Source of the DNA: an uncultured Peptococcaceae bacterium
GTDB lineage: Bacteria > Bacillota > Dehalobacteriia > UBA4068 > JAAVYR01
Length of the DNA: 7,540 bases
NCBI GenBank assembly: GCA_949739465.1
Contig: CATIYQ010000081.1
Span: 1-7,540, forward strand
Direction of reading: 5' to 3'
Below are positions 1 through 5,586 of this stretch, one piece after another. Below the pieces are notes generated by a model, which saw nothing but the letters and a program-made list of their open reading frames with translations, was not told the DNA's origin and searched no databases. Every line of letters starts with the position of its first letter. Positions within the stretch are counted from its first letter, which is position 1. The position numbers and the translations under genes are program-made.

Positions 1-116
1 ATCATATGAGACTGCATATTCATGCACTATTTTTTCTTAATCTTACCACCTTTTTTTTCATTCGTAAATAAAAATTTAGTTTGGGAATCAAATTCTTTTC
101 TTGTGAAAATCATACC
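1..116. other. AT-rich end of window, no confident gene
   Basis: No terminator or RNA gene is evident. On the minus strand, the frame of the 57-aa ORF continues after its TAA as GGT-ATG and then 28 codons (113-27, start MIFTRKEF, end KIKKK) to a TAG. No proper ribosome-binding site precedes that ATG, so it is either chance, a separate tiny ORF, or the broken tail of a longer small protein. Confidence 0.4.
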
Positions 117-290
117 TTATTTTTCATTAGGAAATTCCTCAGACATATCTTCCGCCATATCCTCTGCCATCTCCCAAAGTCTGTATTCTAATTCGCTCTT
201 TTCTTTTTCACTTAGCTTGTTTTTCCTATTTTTCTCATTATTTTCTTTTGGTGTTTCCCCACACAAAGCTTTCAAAATTGAATATAACAT
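117..290 (-). CDS. Small highly charged hypothetical protein (57 aa)
   Basis: Unrecognised small ORF starting with ATG at 290, 2 nt after the TAA of the 342-aa gene, and ending with TAA at 117. The preceding AAGGGGGGGG can act as its Shine-Dalgarno sequence, and the tight spacing suggests translational coupling. The product starts with a short hydrophobic patch (MLYSILKALCG). It continues with a basic, Asn/Lys-rich middle and ends in an acidic helix with LSEKEKSELEYRLWEMAEDM (26-45) and the period-4 repeat MAED-MAED-MSEE (41-52). By hand count there are 15 acidic and 10 basic residues. The charged, helical character suits a partner or antitoxin-like subunit of the upstream protein, but this is inferred from position only. 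The evidence for coding is spacing, ribosome-binding site and composition; no homologue is known to me. Confidence 0.6.
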   Translation of the reverse strand: MLYSILKALCGETPKENNEKNRKNKLSEKEKSELEYRLWEMAEDMAEDMSEEFPNEK

Positions 291-292
291 TG

Positions 293-1321
293 TTAGTTCC
301 CCCCCCTTAAACCATTTGTCAAAGATCTTTTTCGTTTTCTTAAATCATCAACATAAGCATCCTGCCAAAAGCACATATCCATCAATTTCATAGGTGGATA
401 TTCTATGCCTCTTTGGCTGATTTCTTGTCGAAGGGTTTCAAATTCATTAAAATGCATGCAATAAAATTCAGCAACAGAACGAACAGATTTTTGATTAAAT
501 ATACCACTGGAAATATGATTTTTTTTCACAGAATCTTTATAATAACGATCAAAAGCAGGCGCACATCCTAATGTACCAAGTAAAATTTTAGTAACCAAGG
601 TATCCGTTGCATTATTGGAACCCCCTGTCAAAGAAGGCTGTTCGGCTGCATAGCAATCTCGTATTCGTTGGGCAGCATCATCCAATAAATTTAGATTTTC
701 AGGATTGCATAATTCCTTTGCAGAAATCCCTCGTAAAGGATTATATTTTTCTTCCTGAATTACCCTCACAACAGGAATATGAACCTTATAGTCTTTTTGA
801 AACAAAAAGGAATTTCGCAACATTCCCCAGCTTGCTAAATAAACAGCAAGATGTAAAGATAAATAATCTACAACCTGTTCATCATATACCTTTCTATTTT
901 TGGAAAAAGCTTTATAACAATGACACCAAGACATATACCGACCATGCGGATCTTTAATCGTTTCGTTAAAATAGTCTTTTATCAGCTTTACGGCAACATC
1001 AGCCGTCATAAGAGATATATTTTTACATACTTTCTGCCTCTTAACTTTTGGTATATTTGTACTTATCTCTCCCTTTCTAAATACAACAGTTCGATTAGAA
1101 AGATTAACTTGTTCTGTACGATACCCAGCATCTAACCATGCCTTTGCAATTTGAGTTGGATAATTCGGAGAATTAGCCCAATGTGCTGGATATTTATATG
1201 CCGATTGTGGAAGTTCAAAACCTAGAATTTTCTCTATTTCAGAAAAAGATAATGAAAAGGCAGATTTTTCTGCTCGCATTAGATAATGAGATAATTTGTT
1301 ATATTTACTCCGACACGCCAT
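293..1321 (-). CDS. Hypothetical protein: N-terminal DUF7662-type domain plus uncharacterised conserved C-terminal domain
   Basis: 342-aa soluble protein of unknown function with no signal peptide or membrane segment. I chose the ATG at 1321 because GGAGAG lies 6 nt upstream; a longer frame would start inside tRNA-Leu. Residues about 5-83 match the pattern I know as DUF7662: KYNKLSHYL, LSFSEIEKILGFELPQSAYKYPAHWANS, a turn, then AKAWLDAGYRTEQVNL and VVFRK. A basic linker follows (about 84-105). The C-terminal part (about 108-328) is mostly helical, with motifs LHLAVYLASWGMLR (156-169), FQKDYKVHIPVV (174-185), TDTLVTKILLGTLGCAPAFDRYY (split at 239-250 and 251-261) and YPPMKLMDMCFW (308-319). 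I recall similar motifs in hypothetical proteins of many bacteria, but no function. Cys, His and Asp residues in these motifs could be catalytic; no known active-site pattern is evident. The gene is AT-rich and followed after 2 nt by a small ORF. Confidence 0.9.
   Translation of the reverse strand: MACRSKYNKLSHYLMRAEKSAFSLSFSEIEKILGFELPQSAYKYPAHWANSPNYPTQIAKAWLDAGYRTEQVNLSNRTVVFRKGEISTNIPKVKRQKVCKNISLMTADVAVKLIKDYFNETIKDPHGRYMSWCHCYKAFSKNRKVYDEQVVDYLSLHLAVYLASWGMLRNSFLFQKDYKVHIPVVRVIQEEKYNPLRGISAKELCNPENLNLLDDAAQRIRDCYAAEQPSLTGGSNNATDTLVTKILLGTLGCAPAFDRYYKDSVKKNHISSGIFNQKSVRSVAEFYCMHFNEFETLRQEISQRGIEYPPMKLMDMCFWQDAYVDDLRKRKRSLTNGLRGGN
299..306 (-). repeat. Homopolymer G8 at the junction of the two hypothetical genes
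   Basis: Eight consecutive G on the minus strand (C on plus) encode the last Gly codons of the 342-aa protein. They also supply the purine-rich ribosome-binding site, with its 3' end 8 nt upstream of the ATG of the 57-aa ORF. Runs of this kind are prone to polymerase or ribosome slippage. Confidence 0.95.
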
Positions 1322-1343
1322 ACCATACTCTCCTACTCCATCA

Positions 1344-1372
1344 AATATACAGATATAAATAATCCGAACCAA
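1344..1372 (-). promoter_or_regulatory. Candidate promoter of the DUF7662-type gene
   Basis: TTGGTT (1372-1367, weak -35) and TATATT (1349-1344, good -10) are 17 bp apart on the minus strand, predicting a start near 1337 and a leader of about 16 nt. The -35 lies inside the tRNA terminator stem. Read-through from the tRNA is the alternative source of transcription. Confidence 0.35.
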
Positions 1373-1398
1373 TCTTCCGTAAGAAAATCTGGTTCGGA
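1363..1398 (-). terminator. Probable terminator after tRNA-Leu
   Basis: The transcript can form a 16-position hairpin: a perfect 9-bp base TCCGAACCA/TGGTTCGGA, then weaker pairs with one A-A mismatch and G-U pairs, closed by a UUAC loop. It begins 11 nt past the CCA end and is followed by TTATTTATAT. The T-tract is interrupted, so termination may be incomplete and allow some read-through into the downstream gene. Confidence 0.6.
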
Positions 1399-1409
1399 CT
1401 GTTCTGTTA

Positions 1410-1496
1410 TGGTGCGGATGACAGGACTTGAACCTGCATGAGCCAACGCTCACTAGAACCTGAATCTAGCGTGTCTGCCAATTCCACCACATCCGC
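1410..1496 (-). tRNA. tRNA-Leu (anticodon CAG), CCA encoded
   Basis: 87-nt class II tRNA that decodes CUG. The acceptor stem GCGGATG/CATCCGC is a perfect 7 bp, followed by discriminator A and an encoded CCA (1412-1410). The anticodon stem CTAGA/TCTAG carries the loop TTCAGGT, with CAG at 1462-1460. The long variable arm GAGC-GTTG-GCTC is typical of leucine tRNAs. The T-loop is TTCAAGT on a stem with one G-T pair. It has its own promoter and terminator and sits exactly at the edge between the core operon and the AT-rich segment. Confidence 0.97.
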
Positions 1497-1517
1497 ATAT
1501 TTTTATCAACGCAAATT

Positions 1518-1546
1518 ACTATATCATATTCTTTACCAAAAATCAA
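1518..1546 (-). promoter_or_regulatory. Promoter of tRNA-Leu
   Basis: The -35 TTGATT (1546-1541) and -10 TATAGT (1523-1518) are separated by 17 bp on the minus strand. The predicted start is near 1511, about 15 nt before the mature tRNA 5' end. The -35 box overlaps the foot and T-tract of the preceding terminator. Confidence 0.6.
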
Positions 1547-1569
1547 TAGCTGCCATCACAGGCAGCTAT
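1546..1569 (-). terminator. Rho-independent terminator of the rodZ-rimO-pgsA-cinA-lipoprotein operon
   Basis: A perfect 9-bp stem, ATAGCTGCC/GGCAGCTAT, with a 6-nt loop starts 5 bp beyond the lipoprotein stop. On the minus strand it is followed by TGATTTTT. On the plus strand it is followed by ATTTTTT, so it could work in both directions. Confidence 0.85.
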
Positions 1570-1574
1570 ATTTT

Positions 1575-2159
1575 TTAGTCCGTTACCAGCTTTTGATACA
1601 TTTCTTCCGCAGTCTTAGTGGTCTTAAAGCTATCCAGCATTTTCTCCCATTGAGAGGAAAACACCTGATAGTCCTCTACCCCGCCGGAAAAAATCAAATA
1701 ATAGTGAATTCCTTCTATAGGCTGCAACAAAGATACGTCTACCACCGTGTGGATACCTTCTTCATTGGTACCATTGACCACCACACGATAACTGTCGGGA
1801 AATTTTGAGACTTTTTCTTCTGAAACCACTCTCGTATCAGTAAAAGAAGATGTGGTCTTATCTGCAATAGTCATGGCTAAATCCTGGGGTGTGTAATAGT
1901 TAAATCCACCTAACTCGCAAACCATATTCAACGCTAACTTGTTGTCAGCTGATACTGCATATATCTGAGATTTATCTTCTCCCGATTGCACCTGCCAGTT
2001 TTCCGGGATTTGTATTTCGTAACCAAAATCATCATTCTGATAATTTACCGTTGGCACAATATTCTGCTTTGTATCATCAGCACTCTTCCCGCAAGCGGAA
2101 AATAAAAGACAGCCGCTTAACACCAACGCAATCCCACATAACAGTTTATTTTTTCGCAC
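1575..2159 (-). CDS. Small secreted lipoprotein, PsbP/DcrB-like
   Basis: 194-aa predicted lipoprotein of unknown function. It starts at a GTG codon, with AAGGAG (2173-2168) 8 nt upstream. The signal peptide has a basic start (RKNK, 2-5) and a hydrophobic core (6-20). Two cysteines could be lipidated: Cys17 in LSGC fits the canonical lipobox better, while Cys23 in FSAC is better placed before the polar linker GKSADDTKQN. The mature part begins NDDFGYEIQIPENWQVQSG and continues with alternating beta strands. This resembles the PsbP/DcrB (DUF1795-like) fold seen in many small bacterial lipoproteins; I infer this from pattern only. It is the last gene of the operon, 22 bp after the PncC-type gene and just before a strong terminator. 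No enzymatic motif is visible. Confidence 0.85.
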   Translation of the reverse strand: MRKNKLLCGIALVLSGCLLFSACGKSADDTKQNIVPTVNYQNDDFGYEIQIPENWQVQSGEDKSQIYAVSADNKLALNMVCELGGFNYYTPQDLAMTIADKTTSSFTDTRVVSEEKVSKFPDSYRVVVNGTNEEGIHTVVDVSLLQPIEGIHYYLIFSGGVEDYQVFSSQWEKMLDSFKTTKTAEEMYQKLVTD

Positions 2160-2181
2160 CTGATTCGCTCCTTCACCGATT

Positions 2182-2676
2182 TTATTTTACGGTCTTTGCT
2201 AAATAAGCATCAACAAGAGACAGGGCTTTTGCCACAGTTGCATAGCGAATCTCCTGCCGTGTGCCGGAAAAGAGATTCTTCACTATTTCTACCTCGTTCC
2301 CTGCCGCCATACCGATGTAGACAAGTCCCACAGGTTTTTCCGCGCTGCCGCCGCCAGGACCGGCAATACCCGTTACTGCAATGCCTATATTCGCCCCGGA
2401 AACAGCCTTTACCCCTCGCGCCATCTCTTCGGCAACTTGAGGACTAACCGCCCCCCAGTTTGCCAGGCTTTCTTCTGAAACGTTAATCAGCCGATGTTTC
2501 GCCTCATTGCTGTACGTAACGACCCCATAGCCAAAGCAGCCGGAGCTGCCTGCCACATCTGTTATAGTAGCGGCAATAAGCCCCCCGGTGCAGGATTCTG
2601 CCGTTGCCAGCCAAAGATTTCTTTCTAATAGGGTATTCACAATTTTTTTTGCCAATTCTTTATTTTCTAACATCAT
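2182..2676 (-). CDS. Nicotinamide-nucleotide amidohydrolase, stand-alone CinA C-terminal (PncC-type)
   Basis: Member of the CinA C-terminal/PncC family, which deamidates nicotinamide mononucleotide to nicotinic acid mononucleotide in NAD salvage. It has the single-domain length of about 164 aa and no N-terminal MoCF-type domain, so it is not a full-length CinA. Signature segments, numbered from the chosen start, are TAESCTGGL (25-33, with the conserved Ser28), YGVVTYSNEAK (50-60), WGAVSP (74-79) and VTGIAGPGGG (101-110). I chose the ATG at 2676 because GAGG lies 6 nt before it. An in-frame ATG at 2688 would add four residues but has no ribosome-binding site, and the ATG at 2673 is also possible. 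It lies 50 bp after pgsA and 22 bp before the lipoprotein gene. The competence gene recA, often next to full cinA, is not here. Confidence 0.92.
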   Translation of the reverse strand: MMLENKELAKKIVNTLLERNLWLATAESCTGGLIAATITDVAGSSGCFGYGVVTYSNEAKHRLINVSEESLANWGAVSPQVAEEMARGVKAVSGANIGIAVTGIAGPGGGSAEKPVGLVYIGMAAGNEVEIVKNLFSGTRQEIRYATVAKALSLVDAYLAKTVK

Positions 2677-2726
2677 ACTGCGCCTCATTTATTTAGTATG
2701 AATCTTTCCGTTATTTATGCCTGCTT

Positions 2727-3290
2727 TTACATTTCTTTTAAAATCATATCTTTACACTTCATGAAATAATCTACTCCGGAAAGAATAGTCACTATCAACG
2801 CCGCCCAAATAAGAATGGTACCTAATACAGCAGTCAGACTGCCAATCCCTGTGCCCATGATGCCGGGCGCGTCATAAATAAGCAAACAAAGTACGGCGAA
2901 AATTTGGGTAACGGTTTTTAGTTTTCCCCAGATAGACGCAGCGATAACTACCCCTTCTTTCACGGCAATGGTCCGCATCCCCGTTACGGCAAACTCACGA
3001 CAAATGATAATCACGGCAATCCAAGAGCTGATTTTTCCCAGTTCCACCAAGATAATCAAAGCGGCAGACACCAGTAATTTATCCGCTAGAGGGTCAAGAA
3101 ATTTTCCTAATGTGGTGATTTGATTGCGGGAGCGGGCAATATGCCCGTCCAAGCCATCGGTAAAGGCGGCTACTGCAAAGATAACGGCAGCAAGAATCCC
3201 TTCATAGCCACCTAAATTTGCCAGCGCAAATAACATGAAAACAGGTACTAAGGCAATTCTTGCTAAGGTAATTTTATTTGGTAAGGTCAT
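2727..3290 (-). CDS. pgsA: CDP-diacylglycerol--glycerol-3-phosphate 3-phosphatidyltransferase
   Basis: 187-aa integral membrane enzyme that makes phosphatidylglycerophosphate from CDP-diacylglycerol and glycerol-3-phosphate, the committed step to phosphatidylglycerol and cardiolipin. The full CDP-alcohol phosphotransferase signature is visible: Asp45-Gly46, Asp48-Gly49, Ala52-Arg53, eight residues, Gly62, then Asp66 and Asp70. These acidic residues bind the metal ions. The N-terminus TLPNKITLARIALVPVFM is typical of PgsA and fits its usual size. Several hydrophobic helices surround the motif (about 8-24, 30-45, 70-82, 88-110, 120-138, 150-175). GGGGAGG within the end of rimO lies 8 nt before the ATG, and the start codon directly abuts the rimO stop. 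Confidence 0.95.
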   Translation of the reverse strand: MTLPNKITLARIALVPVFMLFALANLGGYEGILAAVIFAVAAFTDGLDGHIARSRNQITTLGKFLDPLADKLLVSAALIILVELGKISSWIAVIIICREFAVTGMRTIAVKEGVVIAASIWGKLKTVTQIFAVLCLLIYDAPGIMGTGIGSLTAVLGTILIWAALIVTILSGVDYFMKCKDMILKEM

Positions 3291-4610
3291 CTACCGCACC
3301 TCCCCGGTAATATCATAAACATCGCTGTCGATGATTTTCACGGTCACCATGTCGCCCACTCGCAGCAGCTTTTCGCTTGCTACCCAGACCACACCGTCTA
3401 CCTCCGGCGCGTGATACTGAGAACGCGCCAGATAAAGAGGACTTTCCTCCGTAGGTAATTCTTCTATAATAACAGTCAAATCCTGTCCTAACCAGCGTTT
3501 TTTTCGTTCATCACTGATTCTTGCCAAAAGCTCCATAGTTTCCACATACCGTTTTTCCTTGGTACTTTCCCGCACCTGGTGAGGGAATTTCGCAGAAGGC
3601 GTACCGTCTTCCGGACAATATTGGAATACACCAACCCAATCAAACTTGGCGTCTGTTAAAAATTGCAGCAAGTTTTCAAATTTACGTTTATCTTCCCCGG
3701 GAAAGCCCACCATAAAGGTAGAGCGTAAGGCAACATCAGGAAGATAGGCACGGCATTTCGCCAATACTTCCCGAAGCTCTTTTTGATTGGATTTTCTGCC
3801 CATTCTTTTTAAAATGTCGTCATGGCTGTGCTGAAAAGGAATGTCCAGATAATGACAAATATTAGGCTTCTTTGCCATGACGTTCAGGAGTTTATCGTCA
3901 ATTTTATCTGGATAAGCATATAACATTCTCACCCAGAGGAAAGGAATGTCGGACACTCGGTCCAAAAGCTCGGCAATTTTCCGTTCTCCGTAAAGGTCCA
4001 CCCCATAATTAGTCGTGTCCTGGGCGATTAAGATAATTTCTTTTACGCCTTTCTCATAGAGCTGCTTTGCTTCGGCAAGAATATCCTCCATAGGACGACT
4101 TGTATACTTTCCTCTTAGCTGAGGAATGATACAGAACGTACAGTGATTATTGCAACCGTCCGCCACCCGCAAAAATGCCGTATATCGCGGCGTGGTCAGA
4201 TGACGATATAAGTATAAATCTTTATTCCACTGAGGCGTGCTCTTTTTCGATTTTTCCTGCAATAGTTGATTTAAAACAGCCACAACTTGTTCATATTCCT
4301 CAATGTGCAAAAAACCATCTACTTCTGAGATGGCTTCTGCTAATTCATCTTTATATTTACTTACCATGCAGCCGGTAACCAGGAGCGCTTTACAAGCGCC
4401 GGTTTCCTTATATTGCGCCATTTCCAGAATGGTATCAATGGCTTCTTTTTTAGCAGAAAGAATAAACCCGCAGGTATTGACAATAATGGCGTCAGCGTCT
4501 TTTGGCTCTGTTGCCAATACATAGCCGCCTTCTTTTGCCAGTCCCAACATAATCTCACTGTCCACCAGATTTTTGGAACAACCCAAACTCACGACAAATA
4601 CGGATGGCAT
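3291..4610 (-). CDS. rimO: Ribosomal protein uS12 methylthiotransferase RimO
   Basis: Radical-SAM enzyme that adds a methylthio group to the beta carbon of a conserved aspartate in ribosomal protein S12. At 439 aa it has the usual family length. The N-terminal methylthiotransferase domain begins SLGCSKNLVDSE, which favours RimO over the tRNA enzyme MiaB, and contains the three cluster cysteines Cys11, Cys47 (NTCGF) and Cys81 (TGCMV). The radical-SAM motif is CNNHCTFC (Cys153, 157, 160), followed by IIPQLRGKYTSR. The C-terminal TRAM domain spans about 373-439 and ends DSDVYDITGEVR. AAGGA lies 8 nt upstream of the ATG. The stop codon TAG is immediately followed by the pgsA ATG, so the two genes are probably translationally coupled. 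No key residue is missing. Confidence 0.97.
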   Translation of the reverse strand: MPSVFVVSLGCSKNLVDSEIMLGLAKEGGYVLATEPKDADAIIVNTCGFILSAKKEAIDTILEMAQYKETGACKALLVTGCMVSKYKDELAEAISEVDGFLHIEEYEQVVAVLNQLLQEKSKKSTPQWNKDLYLYRHLTTPRYTAFLRVADGCNNHCTFCIIPQLRGKYTSRPMEDILAEAKQLYEKGVKEIILIAQDTTNYGVDLYGERKIAELLDRVSDIPFLWVRMLYAYPDKIDDKLLNVMAKKPNICHYLDIPFQHSHDDILKRMGRKSNQKELREVLAKCRAYLPDVALRSTFMVGFPGEDKRKFENLLQFLTDAKFDWVGVFQYCPEDGTPSAKFPHQVRESTKEKRYVETMELLARISDERKKRWLGQDLTVIIEELPTEESPLYLARSQYHAPEVDGVVWVASEKLLRVGDMVTVKIIDSDVYDITGEVR

Positions 4611-4634
4611 TCCTCTGTTCCTTCCCTTCTCTTC

Positions 4635-5429
4635 TTATTCTGCTAAAAATTCTTTGGTTACGACTTGTCCTACCGCGCCAATATCATCTTGATTTTGTAA
4701 TACGCCGTTAACCGTTACCTTTACCAGACCGGCATTGCCCCATTTGATTTCTACTTTATTTATCCCTTGATAAGTGCGAATATCTCCGGCGTGGAGGGTC
4801 TCGTCACTAGAGTCTGCATCATCTATGGTCACGCGAGTCCAGCAAGTCCCGGTGGCTTCCACCACCACTTCCACACCCTCTTGATAATGGATAGGTGCAA
4901 TCCCCATCAAATCAAAATCATTAAAATCAGCGGCAAGCATCACAGCATTCCAGTTAAACCCGGGCAAGTTATTTGGTTGCTGCTCTTTATTTTCCGACTG
5001 TTTTAGGTTGTCCGCAACAGGGGGTAATACAGGCGGTTGGGTTTTCTCCTGATGATTCACGAATAAATAAACGCCGCCCAGTAAAATGCAAGCGCCCAAC
5101 AGCGCAAATAAGACCACTCGTTTGCTGCTGATACCCGTTTGATGCGTTGGTTGCTGCACAGCAGCAGTCGTTATATGCTTGACAAATTCATCTTTTTCCT
5201 GGTAGTTTGCATTAAAATATTCCTGCAACTCCCGATAGTTCAAATCCAACACTTCGCAATAAGACTTCAAAAAACCCAGCGCATAAACACGTCCTGGAAT
5301 TTCATATACTTTGCCGCTTTCTAAAGCACGGATATATTTTGAACGGATTTTGGTAATCTGCGAAACATCTTCTACCGTCAGACCCATTTGTTCTCTCGCC
5401 TGCACCAAAACATTACCCAACTGCTCCAT
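4635..5429 (-). CDS. rodZ: RodZ-like HTH membrane protein (cell shape)
   Basis: 264-aa bitopic inner-membrane protein of the RodZ family, which links the MreB cytoskeleton to the elongation machinery in organisms where it has been studied. Residues about 4-70 form a Cro/C1-type helix-turn-helix of the RodZ subtype, with the landmarks LxxAREQMGLTVEDVSQITKI and the family-typical IPGRVYALGFLKSYCEVL segment (44-61). One transmembrane helix lies at about 105-124 (VVLFALLGACILLGGVYLFV), preceded by SSKR. A Pro/Gln/Asn-rich linker (about 128-158) leads to an extracytoplasmic beta domain of the DUF4115 type (about 185-260, including CWTRVTIDD). GAGG lies 5 nt before the ATG. It is the first gene of the operon; rimO follows 24 nt after its stop. 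The orthologue position next to pgsA/rimO/cinA is common in Bacillota. A regulatory rather than morphogenetic role cannot be excluded. Confidence 0.85.
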   Translation of the reverse strand: MEQLGNVLVQAREQMGLTVEDVSQITKIRSKYIRALESGKVYEIPGRVYALGFLKSYCEVLDLNYRELQEYFNANYQEKDEFVKHITTAAVQQPTHQTGISSKRVVLFALLGACILLGGVYLFVNHQEKTQPPVLPPVADNLKQSENKEQQPNNLPGFNWNAVMLAADFNDFDLMGIAPIHYQEGVEVVVEATGTCWTRVTIDDADSSDETLHAGDIRTYQGINKVEIKWGNAGLVKVTVNGVLQNQDDIGAVGQVVTKEFLAE

Positions 5430-5436
5430 ACCGCCC

Positions 5437-5475
5437 TCACCTCTCTCCTGCCATATGCAAAACTTTTTTAGGCAT
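5437..5475 (-). other. Possible 12-codon leader ORF ahead of the rodZ-like gene
   Basis: An ATG at 5475 opens a frame encoding MPKKVLHMAGER and ends in TGA at 5437, 7 nt before the rodZ-like start. It has its own purine-rich AGGA about 5 nt upstream of its ATG, and its last codons and stop overlap the ribosome-binding site of the downstream gene. The same stretch can fold into a weak hairpin (TATGC/GCATA plus an inner AAAA/TTTT). Translation of this leader could tune rodZ-like translation. This is inference: an ORF this short can arise by chance. Confidence 0.25.
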
Positions 5476-5506
5476 AGAAATCCTGCTTGCCCCTTTAATC
5501 TTAATT

Positions 5507-5534
5507 ATTATATCAAATATTCCTGAGAAAACAA
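5507..5534 (-). promoter_or_regulatory. Extended -10 sigma-A promoter upstream of the rodZ-like operon
   Basis: On the minus strand a perfect TATAAT (5512-5507) is preceded by TGA (5515-5513), which makes an extended -10 element. A weaker -35, TTGTTT (5534-5529), lies 16 bp upstream. The predicted transcription start is near 5500, giving a leader of about 70 nt before the rodZ-like ATG. The rest of the 157-bp gap back to the ftsK stop is AT-rich. It holds only a weak 6-bp stem (GAAAGTT/AACTTTT) followed by a T-rich stretch, which could be a poor ftsK terminator. Confidence 0.65.
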
Positions 5535-5586
5535 TTAAAAGTTCCAATATCTGCCAATAACTTTCCGACAAATTCAGAAAATATTT

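Noticed and set aside
13..26. Short palindrome TGCAT-ATTC-ATGCA near the window edge
   Set aside because: It has a 5-bp stem only, no T-run follows and no gene is close. It is within chance expectation.
22..393. Plus-strand 123-codon frame rich in Phe, Ser and Leu
   Set aside because: It is the mirror of the AT-rich minus-strand genes, has no ribosome-binding site and crosses both genes. The composition is what antisense of Lys/Glu-rich coding gives.
1322..1453. Upstream extension of the 342-aa gene by 44 codons to an ATG at 1453
   Set aside because: The extension is translated tRNA-Leu and terminator sequence. It lacks a matching ribosome-binding site, whereas the Met at 1321 has GGAGAG at ideal spacing.
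5535..5575. Direct repeat CCAATA and weak stem after ftsK
   Set aside because: The stem is 6 bp of mostly A-T pairs with a long loop. It is too weak to call a terminator with confidence.
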